From NCBI RefSeq assembly GCF_003308995.1, contig NZ_QFFJ01000001.1, positions 124,001-188,000 of the forward strand: DNA of 64,000 bases. The letters run 5' to 3'. The notes beneath the pieces are model-generated. The model had not been told where the DNA came from, did not search any database, and worked only from the letters and a program-made list of their open reading frames with translations. Every line of letters begins with the position of its first letter. Within the stretch, counting starts at the first letter, position 1. Shown here piece after piece: positions 16,674-26,566 of the stretch. The DNA is from Chitinophaga flava. GTDB lineage: Bacteria > Bacteroidota > Bacteroidia > Chitinophagales > Chitinophagaceae. Made by a program: the position numbers and the translations under genes.

Positions 16674-17681
16674 ATGAAAACAATAGTAATAACGCACTAC
16701 GGACAGGCCAAAGAAGTATTTGAAACCATAGAAACCCCTATGCCCGTGTTGTCATCAGGAGAGATACTGGTAAAGGTGATGGCCACCTCCGTCAATCCGA
16801 TAGATTATAAAATACGTGGAGGGTATCTACCACATTTAATACCTGCTTTTCCGGCGGTCCTGCATGGCGATGTAGCTGGTGTGGTAGCACAGGTAGGGCC
16901 CGATGAACAGCGGTTTAAGGTGGGCGATCGTGTATACGGATGTATCGGCGGTTTTTTAGACCGGAGTGGTGCACTGGGTGAATTCGCGAAAGGAGATAGT
17001 ACCCTGTTTGCCCGCATGCCCAAAAACCTCGATTTTGCCCAGGCTGCGGCCCTGCCATTAGTGGGTATCACCGCCTATCAGACGGTGTTTGAAAAGGGTA
17101 ATATCCAACCAGGCCAGCGAGTACTGATATATGGCGCCGCAGGTGGCGTAGGACATATTGCAGTACAACTTGCCCGCATAGCAGGGGCTGAAGTCTTTGC
17201 CACCGTTTCCAGCCAGGAAAAAGCCGATATCGTCCGGGCATTGGGAGCCCATCACACGATTGATTACACCCGCACCAGTATCGAAGACATGATCGCGCAA
17301 TATACAAATGGGGAAGGCTTTGATATGGTGATTGATATGGTAGGAAATGACAACCTGCTCAACAGCTTCACACTGACGAAGGTAAGAGGAACCATCGTCA
17401 CTATCCTGGCCTGGACCACACTGGACATCTCCCTCCTGCACCAAAAGGCACTCAGCTTCCATGTAGTACATATGATTACGCCTTTTCTCTTTAATGATAC
17501 AACAGGGCAGCAACAACTCGGCAGCACATTGGATCATATCACAGCACTGGTGGAAGCCGGACAAGTAAAACCACATATTGACCGTATATACCCTTTTGCT
17601 CAGATTGCAGCTGCGCATGAATACGCAGAAAGCGGGGGCATTACCGGGAAAGTAGTTATTGCGCAGGAAGGTGGCTTGTGA
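16674..17681 (+). CDS. NADPH:quinone oxidoreductase-like MDR enzyme
   Basis: This is a 335-residue medium-chain dehydrogenase/reductase. The N-terminal GroES-like domain (1-130) includes VNPIDYKIRGGYLP and HGDVAGVVAQVG. The Rossmann domain follows, with the nucleotide motif GAAGGVGHIAVQLARIAGAEV near residues 154-174 and the zinc-free layout of quinone oxidoreductases. It probably reduces quinones, enals or similar electrophiles with NADPH. It diverges from the HxlR gene, its likely regulator, and is followed by a strong hairpin. Confidence 0.92.
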   Translation: MKTIVITHYGQAKEVFETIETPMPVLSSGEILVKVMATSVNPIDYKIRGGYLPHLIPAFPAVLHGDVAGVVAQVGPDEQRFKVGDRVYGCIGGFLDRSGALGEFAKGDSTLFARMPKNLDFAQAAALPLVGITAYQTVFEKGNIQPGQRVLIYGAAGGVGHIAVQLARIAGAEVFATVSSQEKADIVRALGAHHTIDYTRTSIEDMIAQYTNGEGFDMVIDMVGNDNLLNSFTLTKVRGTIVTILAWTTLDISLLHQKALSFHVVHMITPFLFNDTTGQQQLGSTLDHITALVEAGQVKPHIDRIYPFAQIAAAHEYAESGGITGKVVIAQEGGL

Positions 17682-17701
17682 CATACCGGCGATCAATTCC
17701 A

Positions 17702-17735
17702 GGAGCTATAGTGTATCCCGATACACTATAGCTCC
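17702..17735 (+). terminator. Perfect long hairpin after the MDR gene
   Basis: A perfect inverted repeat (GGAGCTATAGTGTAT / ATACACTATAGCTCC with a CCCG loop) gives a 15-bp stem starting 20 bp after the MDR stop. There is no U-run on either side, so it may act as a terminator, a transcript-stabilising hairpin or a dyad binding site for the ATPase gene downstream. Confidence 0.6.
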
Positions 17736-17779
17736 AATTCCCTATATTTACACCAGCTGTATCATTCAATCTGCAAACG

Positions 17780-18529
17780 ATGATTCATAAGAGAGGTTTA
17801 TTACAAGTTTCCCTGAAGGAAGACAAAATCCCATCTTCCCGGAATTACCCCTTTAATATTCCGGCACTCCGGAATTTCTCTACTTTGAAATTCCATCCCA
17901 AGGTGACCTACCTGTCAGGAGAAAACGGAATGGGAAAGTCTACCCTGATTGAAGCGATTGCTGTTGCCTGTGGTTTTAACCCTGAGGGTGGTTCGAAGAA
18001 TTTTAATTTCAGCACCCGTGGCTCACATTCTGTGCTGCATCAGTATCTAACCATAGCCCGTGCGCCGGGAACGCCTAAAGACGGCTTTTTCCTGCGAAGT
18101 GAGAGTTTCTTTAATGTGGCCACCAATATTGAAAAGCTGGATAAAGAAGCAGAAGCGGGAACACCCATCATCAAATCCTACGGAGGCCGATCCTTGCACG
18201 AACAATCCCATGGCGAATCTTTCTGGGCATTATTTATGAAACGCTTTGGAGGCAACGGCCTCTATATACTGGACGAACCGGAAGCAGCCTTATCCCCTAC
18301 CCGCCAGATGGCTATGCTTTCCCGAATGCATGATCTTGTGCAACAGGATTCGCAGTTTATCATTGCTACCCATTCTCCTATTGTGATGGCTTACCCCCAC
18401 GCCACTATCTATGAACTAACGGAGAACGGCATACGAAAAACCACCTATACAGAAACAGAGAATTACAAGATATCGCACCAGTTTCTCAACAACTATGAAC
18501 AACTACTGAAAATTTTACTGGATAGTTAA
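17780..18529 (+). CDS. AAA-family ATPase (ABC/RecF-like)
   Basis: This is a 249-residue soluble ATPase. Walker A is GENGMGKST (about 55-63). An ABC-signature-like segment reads SLHEQSHGES (about 139-148), Walker B is GLYILDEPEAALSP, and the switch histidine lies in IIATHSPIVMAYP. The compact size, with no coiled-coil arm and no partner gene, matches small predicted AAA ATPases (COG3910 type) of unknown role. It is monocistronic and converges on the lanthipeptide operon. I see no partner nuclease or toxin, so a defence role is not supported. Confidence 0.9.
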   Translation: MIHKRGLLQVSLKEDKIPSSRNYPFNIPALRNFSTLKFHPKVTYLSGENGMGKSTLIEAIAVACGFNPEGGSKNFNFSTRGSHSVLHQYLTIARAPGTPKDGFFLRSESFFNVATNIEKLDKEAEAGTPIIKSYGGRSLHEQSHGESFWALFMKRFGGNGLYILDEPEAALSPTRQMAMLSRMHDLVQQDSQFIIATHSPIVMAYPHATIYELTENGIRKTTYTETENYKISHQFLNNYEQLLKILLDS

Positions 18530-18586
18530 AAGTATTGCACTGCTCTCTTTGTAGATGTTCGATTTTTTTTGAAATTCTTACAAAAG

Positions 18587-19909
18587 TTACCGGGTAGACT
18601 TATAGACTTTTTCAAAAAGGCGCTGGAGAATATTTTTATTTTCGGTAAATATTTCACCGGAGCCATCCATCTGGGCCTGCAACGGTATTACTTTATGCAA
18701 ACTGGTTTGCAGACTGTCATGGATCAGTTTTATTTCAAGAGAGAATGTGCTATCCATTGGCACTTCAGACCTGGAAACAATTTTTCCGGATAAAGTGCCA
18801 TACTCCTCATAAGGATAAGCAGCTAGTTTAATTAGCACCTCCTGCCCTACTTTAACGCGACCGGCACCACTTATACCGATTCCCCCTCTTACTACCAGCT
18901 GTTGCGTTTCAGGCACCACCATAAAAATGCCCTCACCGGCATGCACAAACTGGTTTTCCTTCCAGAAGTTATAATAAACCACCTTTCCCTTTATAGGACT
19001 GACTAAAACAAATTTCTCCTTCCAGGAACCATAACTACCCAGCAGCTTTCTGGCTGCCATCTGCACGTCACGGATCACCGAAATCTGCTCTTTCTCGAAA
19101 CTTTTGTTAAGATCAAAGATTTGCTGTTCCAGCTCTTCTACTTTAGCATTACTACGAAGTATATCGCTATAACATGCCTCCGTTGCCATCCGCTGATTCA
19201 GATACTTCATTCTGGCTTCGTCGTATTGTGCAGGAGCGATGACTTTATCTATCAGTAAAGACGAATCGCTGCCAAATCTGGCGTATTGCAGTTGTAGCTG
19301 CTCGCGAAGCAGCTCACTTCTTTTCCTGAGCTCTACCAACAGATTTTCCTGATAATCCCGCTGATGACGAAGGTTAGCCAACTTCTGCGGGTAACCATTC
19401 TTTTGAAGAAAATAGCGGCACTGCTCAACAGCCTGCAATAATCCTACGTACATGTCCTGCAGCTCCCCCAACTGATACCCTTCATGCAGATTGAGTACAG
19501 CCAATGGTTCCAGGAGGTGGCGGCTTGTATCAAGATATTTGCAGAACCCCGCTACTGTTTCAACATCTTCAAACCTTGCAGGGTTGGCAATGATTGCGAT
19601 CACCTGATTTTCCGAAGCAGCAGAATCACCCGATACCAACAAATGCTGGAGATTTCCCGGAGTTTTAGCTACTATTTTTACCGGAGGACTGGCAGAATAA
19701 ATCGTCACTCCTGCATTCACAATCTCCGGATATTTGATAAAGTAACAACCGATCAGCAACAACGTAATAATAACGCAGATGGTAGTTATTCCATAACGAA
19801 CAATCCAGCCCGGTGTTCGTCCTAATATTTCATTTGCTTCATCGCTGTAAGGAATGTCATCCTCCAGCCATCTTAATTGATCTGCCTTTTGAGGTATTTC
19901 TGCTGACAT
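18587..19909 (-). CDS. HlyD-family secretion adaptor (lanthipeptide export)
   Basis: This is a 440-residue membrane-fusion protein. One N-terminal membrane helix lies at about 35-58 (YGITTICVIITLLLIGCYF). A lipoyl/barrel-sandwich half (about 72-110) follows, then a long coiled-coil hairpin (about 150-290, rich in Leu/Glu/Gln heptads), the second lipoyl half with SPIKGKVVYYNFWKENQFVHAGEGIF, and a C-terminal beta-barrel. It would link the inner-membrane C39 ABC exporter to an outer-membrane TolC-type channel, which is not encoded here. It is the last gene of the minus-strand lanthipeptide operon, 22 bp after the exporter gene. Confidence 0.92.
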   Translation of the reverse strand: MSAEIPQKADQLRWLEDDIPYSDEANEILGRTPGWIVRYGITTICVIITLLLIGCYFIKYPEIVNAGVTIYSASPPVKIVAKTPGNLQHLLVSGDSAASENQVIAIIANPARFEDVETVAGFCKYLDTSRHLLEPLAVLNLHEGYQLGELQDMYVGLLQAVEQCRYFLQKNGYPQKLANLRHQRDYQENLLVELRKRSELLREQLQLQYARFGSDSSLLIDKVIAPAQYDEARMKYLNQRMATEACYSDILRSNAKVEELEQQIFDLNKSFEKEQISVIRDVQMAARKLLGSYGSWKEKFVLVSPIKGKVVYYNFWKENQFVHAGEGIFMVVPETQQLVVRGGIGISGAGRVKVGQEVLIKLAAYPYEEYGTLSGKIVSRSEVPMDSTFSLEIKLIHDSLQTSLHKVIPLQAQMDGSGEIFTENKNILQRLFEKVYKSTR

Positions 19910-19931
19910 AAATGATTTTTCAGGTTAAATC

Positions 19932-22127
19932 TCAGGAGACCAGTTCCAGCTGATCCTTCACCAGGTTAAAATAATATCCTCTCTTTCCTACAAGCTCCTC
20001 GTGTGTACCGGTTTCCACCACTTTACCCTTATGCAGTACTACGATCTGGTCAGCATTTCTGACCGTGCTAAGCCTATGGGCAATGACCACCACCGTTCTT
20101 CCTGTATAGAAACGATTCATATGCTGCATAATGATTTTTTCATTGGTAGTATCAAGATGGCTGGTGGCCTCATCAAAAAATAAATAGGCGGGATCCTTGT
20201 ACACAGCCCTGGCAATCTGCAGCCGTTGTTTCTGGCCTGCGCTAATACCACTACCGGTTGTTCCGATTTTAGTACGGGTACCCAGCGGAGCTGTTTCAAT
20301 AAAATCATCCAGGTTGGCAATATGTATCGCCGACCTCAGTTTTTTCCGGTCAGGCTCTTCCTCAGACAAACAGATATTTTCTGCAATGGTACCAGAAAAC
20401 ACAAAACCGTCCTGCATAACCGCGCCACTTCTGGCCCTCCACCATGTTGGTGAGATATGGGAAAATACAGTATCCCCTACCCGGATTTCTCCTTTCTGAG
20501 GTTGATAGAATTTAAGGAGAATTTTCATCAGTGTTGTTTTCCCGCTTCCACTCTCTCCCACGATAGCCGTAATTTTTCCTTTGGGGATTACCATAGATAC
20601 ATCCTGCAGAGCGTACCTGCCAAGCTCCCCCTCGTACTGAAACGATACATCACGGATCATGATATCCCCCAGCGCAGATTCTCCAGGGACCAGGTTGTTG
20701 TTTTCCGTTTCCTCATTTCCAATACTATGTACATCTCCCAACCGCTCCAGACTTAATTTAGCATCCTGCGCAGACTGTATAAAACCAAGTAATTGTTCAA
20801 CCGGGCTATTCAACTGCCCAATAATATAACTGACAGACATCATCATGCCTAAGGTCATGTGTCCATCTATGACCGCTTTAGCACTGATAAATGAAATAAG
20901 GATGTTTTTTATTTGATTGAACACCACCGACCCCACCTGCTGATACTGCCCCAGGGTCAGCGATTTGATACTCACCTTGAACATCTTCACCTGTAACCTT
21001 TCCCATTCCCACAATTTGGAGGTTTCACAAGTATTCAGTTTTACCTCCTGCATACCGGAAATCATTTCGTACATCAGGTTTTCATTCTGGCTTAACCGTT
21101 GAAAACGTTGATAGTCCAGTTCCTTACGGTATTTCAGAAACAGCACTATCCAGCATATCCCGGCCGTACTGAAAGCCGCGTAGACCAGCAGCAATTTCCA
21201 GTTATATATAAACAGGACAATGATATAAACGAACAGGTTTACAAAGGAGAATACAGTCGACAATGCCGAACCCGTCAGGAAAGACTGGATTCGCTGATGG
21301 TCGGTAATACGTTGCCGGATATCACCTATCAGTTTGGTATCGAAATAACTAACAGGCAACTTCATTAGCTTCCGCAGAAAATCAGATAAAATACTGATAG
21401 TAAGCCTGCTGTTCATGTGTAACATGATCCAGCCCCGGATAAAATCTATGGCCATATTACCTACTGAAAGAGAAAGCTGTGATATCAGAATCAGGTAAAC
21501 GAAACTAACATCCCGCCTGTTAACACCATAGTCCACCAGCCCCTGCGTAAGGAACGGAAAGATAAGAGATAACAGGCTACCGAAAAATACCGCCAGAAAA
21601 AGTTGCAGGATGTGTTTCCTGTGAGGTGATAAATATTTCAGTAAAAATTTAAATCCAGGTACTTTTTGTTCTTCTTCCTCTTCAAGAAATCCCAGCTCTG
21701 ATGGTGCCAGCAACAATGCAATTCCTTTTCCATTCGTTGCATCCAGCCAGCTTTTCAGGAAGGTTTCCTTGTTTACTCTCACCATTCCATGGGCAGGATC
21801 TGCCACCAGGATTGTTCCCTTCTCCTTTCTACCTGAATAGTTTTGCGGCGGGAGCACCACAAAATGCTGCTGATTCCAGTACAATATACACGGTAGTGGC
21901 GCTTCTTCATCCAGTTGTTCGAATGTGATCTTTACAGACATAGACCTGAAGCCGATTTTCTCCGCTGCCCTACCAAGTCCCAGTAAGCTCACACCTTCTC
22001 TTCCGATGGATGATAATTGCCGCAATAGCTGCATGGAGTAATTCTTACCATAATATCTGGCAATCATCCTCAGACAAGTAGGGCCGCAATCAGTAGTATC
22101 AAGTTGTTTATAAAATGTAAATCCCAT
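19932..22127 (-). CDS. Bacteriocin-type ABC exporter with C39 leader peptidase
   Basis: This is a 731-residue three-domain exporter. The N-terminal C39 cysteine protease has all catalytic residues visible (Cys14 in DTTDCGPTC, His88 in NQQHFVVL, Asp110 in VADPAHG), and it should cut the leader after the double glycine of the precursors upstream. The membrane domain with six helices spans about 165-450. The nucleotide-binding domain has GESGSGKTT, the signature ISAGQKQRLQIARA and Walker B AYLFFDEATSHLD. The gene begins 1 bp after the LanB stop, so translation is probably coupled. It should process and export both modified peptides. Confidence 0.95.
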   Translation of the reverse strand: MGFTFYKQLDTTDCGPTCLRMIARYYGKNYSMQLLRQLSSIGREGVSLLGLGRAAEKIGFRSMSVKITFEQLDEEAPLPCILYWNQQHFVVLPPQNYSGRKEKGTILVADPAHGMVRVNKETFLKSWLDATNGKGIALLLAPSELGFLEEEEEQKVPGFKFLLKYLSPHRKHILQLFLAVFFGSLLSLIFPFLTQGLVDYGVNRRDVSFVYLILISQLSLSVGNMAIDFIRGWIMLHMNSRLTISILSDFLRKLMKLPVSYFDTKLIGDIRQRITDHQRIQSFLTGSALSTVFSFVNLFVYIIVLFIYNWKLLLVYAAFSTAGICWIVLFLKYRKELDYQRFQRLSQNENLMYEMISGMQEVKLNTCETSKLWEWERLQVKMFKVSIKSLTLGQYQQVGSVVFNQIKNILISFISAKAVIDGHMTLGMMMSVSYIIGQLNSPVEQLLGFIQSAQDAKLSLERLGDVHSIGNEETENNNLVPGESALGDIMIRDVSFQYEGELGRYALQDVSMVIPKGKITAIVGESGSGKTTLMKILLKFYQPQKGEIRVGDTVFSHISPTWWRARSGAVMQDGFVFSGTIAENICLSEEEPDRKKLRSAIHIANLDDFIETAPLGTRTKIGTTGSGISAGQKQRLQIARAVYKDPAYLFFDEATSHLDTTNEKIIMQHMNRFYTGRTVVVIAHRLSTVRNADQIVVLHKGKVVETGTHEELVGKRGYYFNLVKDQLELVS

Positions 22128-22128
22128 A

Positions 22129-25100
22129 TCACTGAATTACTTTAGCCTGCTTCATAATGGATTCAATAGAGATATAATATTTTTTCATAAGCGTATAAAT
22201 AACCAGCTCATGTTTCCGTGGACTACTTATCATCATCCTGTTGATCAGCATATGGATATAACTCCTTAATTGAGTCTCTATGCTGTCATACTGTTGCAAT
22301 TGTTGTTTTAATTCAGCAACTACTGACTGTAATGCCCTGCTTCTTTTTTCGATGATGTTAGTGACATCCCTCCATATATCCTCATGCTGATCATCCTGCC
22401 CTGCCATCACCTTGCGTATATAACTATTCTCCTTTCTGTAAATTTCGTTTAGATGAATTTCAAGGGCATCCGAATTACCAAATTCCTGCATAAACGCAGT
22501 ACTCAGTTTTTCCATTATAGCGCGCTTACCGCTCAGGGTCAGTCCAAAATCCTCCAACAACTGATGAACAGATTTTATTACTACCAACCACCTGAATCTC
22601 TCACCTTCATCGCCATGAAGTATACTGATTAACTGAAGCGCAGCGATACTGTCAAATTGAAAAAATGATTCTGCATGAATAATCGTCGTTTCTCCATATC
22701 GTTCCAATTCCCGCTTGTATGTGTCTGTTTGTATCCGGTAAACGATATGTTCTTCCACGTAGGGATGTAACAATGCCTGGAGGTCTTTTAATATGGATTC
22801 CCAGAATCCGTCCTTCTGGTCGTTATAAAAGCGTAATCGCAGGTGGAAATCTGTATCTACATACCTGATAAAGAAAAATCCGGTAATACATTTTCCCTCC
22901 AGCAAGGAACTAACATAAGGGGCAATCACATCCGTCAGAATGGTTTCGGCATGCCGCATACCGCAATATATTTTCACATATAACCATGGACTTCCCGGCA
23001 CAAAATTTCTTTGAATATTACTCGCCGTATGCTTAATACCCACTGGGGCCGATATAATATTATCCATGTTTCTATGCAGCGGGAATACCACTTCATTGAG
23101 ATAAGTACCGGAAGTTCCTTCCACTATTGTTTCATGTGGCTGTCCCAGAAACTCAAGTAACACCACACTACCTTTCTTCTGAAGCTCCTTATACAGTATA
23201 CCGGCGCCAATGTGGGTATCCAGGTCGATTAACAATTCATTATCATAGTCCACCAGTAATACCTGTTGGGGCAGATTCCTGGCTTTTCTCAATTGTTGAA
23301 TATGCTGCCACTCGCCCTGTTCATTAAACTGCTGTAATTCTTTACGTGTTATTCTCCACCTCGCGCGGGAGAGTATGATTTGCCTGTATCTTACGGCCGG
23401 AAGAAAATCCCGGTCATCCAATACTCCCCAGTTCCACCTGAAGCCACCTGCCACATGTTGTGTTTGCAGATCACAGAGGAACTTATAGACTACCAGGGTA
23501 CCGTTATTAAAGTTGTGGGCAGTGCTCATTCTGGGTATTACCCTTTTATTTAACCGCTTGCTGCGAAGGACGACCTCTCCCTTTACAACACTCACCATCA
23601 AGTCATCAATTGTAATCTGCCTGTCTCTTTCCACACCAGGTTGACACAGATAGGGAATTTCAAAATCCCTCAATGCAGGGCGCATTAAAACATTGCCTAC
23701 TCTGGCCTGTGGCAGGTGAACTATTTCGGCCAGAATTGCATCAGGATACCATTTTTCTTCATCACGAAGGCACTCCTTCAGGCCATCACACAGCTTTTGA
23801 TCACCATGCGCAAATCGGCCAAGTAGTATAGCGGAAGAGGGTCCGCTGGCACTCCTCAAACAGAAACGGTACCTTCCTTCATCAATGGCAGCAGCACTAT
23901 CAGCTAGTAGCGAACCATGCAAATGAAAACTAACCGGAATAATATTCTCTGATCCTCTGCCTGTAACTGATCTCAATTCTTCTTCCAGTAAGATTATTTC
24001 TTTAGCGCCGCAACTGATCGCTTCCAGATATTTATTCAGCAAAAATTTATCAAATGCCGTGAATGAACTGTTACTATTCCCTCTTTCCGCCGCATTCCCG
24101 ATACCTTTTACTAACGGGGCAAACTCAACAGATCCATTACGAAATGTTCCGTAACCAATTCCGCTTTCGGGGTCCAGCACTTCTGTCAGTGGTATTTCCT
24201 GCTCTTCATAACGGTTGGCAAAATCCTTTCTGAATGTATCCAGGAATACATTGCCGGCCATACCCAATGCAGCATACAACAATGCGGTATCCCGGCAAAG
24301 GTCCTGTACCAGTGACGAATGCAGGCGATTGGACACTGATTGATGATAAAGGTCAATCTGTACCAGATCCTTTTCTGATGATCCAGGGATAAATACTGAT
24401 AACAATGTCTGTATTTCCTTATACTTATCGACGCCTCTTTTTTCACCTTCCAGCAAACTATTCACCTTTTTCAACTGAGCAACAATTGTTGTAGTGTCAT
24501 TTAACCGCTCCAGCTTTTCGATCAGCACATGGAAGAAGAAGTCACCCGTAACAGCGGGTTCCAGTTCACTCACCAGCAATTGGCTCTCCAACAAAGATTC
24601 CACAAACTCTTCCGCTTCCTCACTGGAAATATCATCTGTCTGAAGCTTATTTGCTATTGCATCCAATGTTGCACCGTCACGGCAGGTATCCATTACCAAT
24701 TGCAGGTATTCAGCATATTGAACCGAGGATATACGAAATGTCCTGTATTTATCAACCGTTTTATACTCAATATATCGCAGCTGATCTCCCATTTTGTAAA
24801 TACTATTGTTGGGGTAATATTTAATCTGCCTTTTCACCTCCGGGAGAGCAGCAATCACAGCAGCCAGTTCAGATACATAATTCATATCTAACCGGGCATT
24901 CATCCTGTAACTCCCTTCTTCCAGCTTCAAGTCTGATTTATCACTTACCTCACCGGTGCTGCACCCCGCAAAGAGTCCATAGGGCGTGCTTCTGGTGCAC
25001 ATCCTGCAATAATACTTGTATAAAGAATTCAGTAATTTATCAAGGTCTTTTTTACTTCGCGACGCTCCTCCCAGCCACTTCATCATTTCATCATACAACA

Positions 25101-25296
25101 CCGGAGAGGAAATATATATGGCCTCCTGCAACAGCGTGTCTGTATATATCTCCTTTAACAAGGCCTCCAATCTGGTTTTATCTTCCGCGATTGTTTTGTT
25201 TAACCGGAAGAGATGAGCCACCGGCAATAAAGGCGTACGTAACAAATAAAAATCCGCTCCGGAAATTCCCGGTTGATCTCTCTTCTCATCTTTCAT
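22129..25296 (-). CDS. Lanthipeptide dehydratase LanB (full length)
   Basis: This is a 1055-residue class I dehydratase. The N-terminal ~750 residues form the glutamylation domain, which uses glutamyl-tRNA to activate Ser/Thr of the precursor. It begins with GADFYLLRTPLLPV and the signature MCTRSTPYGLFAGCSTGE. The C-terminal ~280 residues (SPWLYVKIYCGMRHAETILTD... FFIRYVDTDFHLRLRFY) form the SpaB-type glutamate-elimination domain, so both activities are in one chain, unlike the split LanB of some Bacteroidota clusters such as pinensin. It lies between LanC and the exporter with gaps of 15 and 1 bp. Confidence 0.95.
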   Translation of the reverse strand: MKDEKRDQPGISGADFYLLRTPLLPVAHLFRLNKTIAEDKTRLEALLKEIYTDTLLQEAIYISSPVLYDEMMKWLGGASRSKKDLDKLLNSLYKYYCRMCTRSTPYGLFAGCSTGEVSDKSDLKLEEGSYRMNARLDMNYVSELAAVIAALPEVKRQIKYYPNNSIYKMGDQLRYIEYKTVDKYRTFRISSVQYAEYLQLVMDTCRDGATLDAIANKLQTDDISSEEAEEFVESLLESQLLVSELEPAVTGDFFFHVLIEKLERLNDTTTIVAQLKKVNSLLEGEKRGVDKYKEIQTLLSVFIPGSSEKDLVQIDLYHQSVSNRLHSSLVQDLCRDTALLYAALGMAGNVFLDTFRKDFANRYEEQEIPLTEVLDPESGIGYGTFRNGSVEFAPLVKGIGNAAERGNSNSSFTAFDKFLLNKYLEAISCGAKEIILLEEELRSVTGRGSENIIPVSFHLHGSLLADSAAAIDEGRYRFCLRSASGPSSAILLGRFAHGDQKLCDGLKECLRDEEKWYPDAILAEIVHLPQARVGNVLMRPALRDFEIPYLCQPGVERDRQITIDDLMVSVVKGEVVLRSKRLNKRVIPRMSTAHNFNNGTLVVYKFLCDLQTQHVAGGFRWNWGVLDDRDFLPAVRYRQIILSRARWRITRKELQQFNEQGEWQHIQQLRKARNLPQQVLLVDYDNELLIDLDTHIGAGILYKELQKKGSVVLLEFLGQPHETIVEGTSGTYLNEVVFPLHRNMDNIISAPVGIKHTASNIQRNFVPGSPWLYVKIYCGMRHAETILTDVIAPYVSSLLEGKCITGFFFIRYVDTDFHLRLRFYNDQKDGFWESILKDLQALLHPYVEEHIVYRIQTDTYKRELERYGETTIIHAESFFQFDSIAALQLISILHGDEGERFRWLVVIKSVHQLLEDFGLTLSGKRAIMEKLSTAFMQEFGNSDALEIHLNEIYRKENSYIRKVMAGQDDQHEDIWRDVTNIIEKRSRALQSVVAELKQQLQQYDSIETQLRSYIHMLINRMMISSPRKHELVIYTLMKKYYISIESIMKQAKVIQ

Positions 25297-25311
25297 ATGT
25301 AAAAATTATTA

Positions 25312-26562
25312 TTAAGATCCAGGTTGATTCAACAGTAATATGGAATCCCACTTGTTTAAATCCGGTCTGATGCAGTTAATCAGCGTCAGACCAATACCAG
25401 CCAGTCCTGTTAATACACCGAAATGATTGAGGATAATTGTTTCATCCGCTACAATTTCTTTAGACATTTCAAGCTCACTAAAGTGGTCAAGCATCTTATT
25501 AGTATTAGCAATGGTGGCTTTCAGCCAATAATCAGCGGCTGTCAATATTTCCGGGTCGTTGTTATATTGCAGAATACGATTGAACTGATACAGTATACCG
25601 CTGGTACCATGACAAAAACATGGATCATGGTAATCCAGCGTCTTATCCCACATGACTTTACTGTTATGTAGTCTTCTTACTGCCACCTTTCGCATCACCA
25701 GACCTGCCTTGCAGACATATGCAGGCTCGTTCAGCCCAACAGCAGCATTATATAACATGGAAACAATGCCCAGATCTCCGTAACACCAAGCAAGGCGGCT
25801 CTCTGCCATATCCGTTTCCGGTCCTTCTCCACTGGCCATAGCAGGGAAACTTGTCAATCCACGCTGAGTCTCTTTGGATAAAACCCATGCAATGGCATTG
25901 CGAATAAGATCCTTTGTTGTGTCAGTAGGATAATGTTTATCCAGGTATATCAAAAAATTTACAATGCCAGGTATACCATGCGCCAACCCGAGGTTGGCTT
26001 TATGCTGAATCCCTGGCTGCCAGTCCTCCCACCAGACTTCACCATTGCCGGTAATTTTTTTGTTGTTACTGAACCATTGTAATATCTGTTCATAGTACTG
26101 ATGATTGCCGGGATTATCTTCCTCCAGCAAGTAAATGGCAGAACCAATAAACCCGTATAAAAGATCATAGTTGCCCACCTCCAGCTGTATTGATAATGCG
26201 TCGATAATATATGGTTCAATATCTTCAAGAGCCGCCACCGAATCTGAGGTCAGCAAATCCAGCCTGATCAGGTGTTTTATCAACCAGGCAGGCCCACAAA
26301 AACCACCCCCCAGGCCATTAGCCTGATTAAGCGATGATATTGCTTCCAGGGATTTTTCCAGGAAACCCATCGCAGTATGATAATGGCGCTCATTCTGTGT
26401 AAGCCGGGTATAGTATGCGAAAAAAAGTGCGATGCCAGCATTTCCTTTCATAAGACCGCAATGATTCATTTCAGCAGCATCATCGAAAAAAGTGCTCATA
26501 CGTACCAGCAACGCTTCTATTTCAACTCTTAATTCTTTTGTGACATAAGAATACATAAGCAT
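25312..26562 (-). CDS. Lanthionine cyclase LanC
   Basis: This is a 416-residue LanC-like zinc enzyme that adds Cys thiols to dehydrated Ser/Thr to close (methyl)lanthionine rings. Its key motifs are present: LAHGIPGI near residue 195, WCYGDLGI near 258 (zinc-ligand Cys) and CFCHGTSGI near 317 (zinc-ligand Cys and His). The seven-fold GxxG helical-toroid pattern repeats along the chain (MKGNAGIALFFAY, LGGGFCGPAWL, GFIGSAIYLL, LTGLAGIGLTL). It lies 15 bp upstream of LanB and 4 bp downstream of the esterase-like gene. Confidence 0.94.
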   Translation of the reverse strand: MLMYSYVTKELRVEIEALLVRMSTFFDDAAEMNHCGLMKGNAGIALFFAYYTRLTQNERHYHTAMGFLEKSLEAISSLNQANGLGGGFCGPAWLIKHLIRLDLLTSDSVAALEDIEPYIIDALSIQLEVGNYDLLYGFIGSAIYLLEEDNPGNHQYYEQILQWFSNNKKITGNGEVWWEDWQPGIQHKANLGLAHGIPGIVNFLIYLDKHYPTDTTKDLIRNAIAWVLSKETQRGLTSFPAMASGEGPETDMAESRLAWCYGDLGIVSMLYNAAVGLNEPAYVCKAGLVMRKVAVRRLHNSKVMWDKTLDYHDPCFCHGTSGILYQFNRILQYNNDPEILTAADYWLKATIANTNKMLDHFSELEMSKEIVADETIILNHFGVLTGLAGIGLTLINCIRPDLNKWDSILLLNQPGS

Positions 26563-26566
26563 GATT

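Noticed and set aside
17780..18529. AAA ATPase as part of a defence system
   Set aside because: It is a lone gene with no nuclease, toxin or helicase partner; the sequence supports only a generic ABC-type ATPase.
18562..18580. Tract TTTTTTTGAAATTCT shared with 30228-30244
   Set aside because: Low-complexity T-rich match of 15 bases at both ends of the lanthipeptide region; too short and AT-rich to claim as attachment or target-site repeats.
22129..25296. Split LanB as in pinensin-type clusters
   Set aside because: The glutamylation and elimination domains are both in this one 1055-residue chain.
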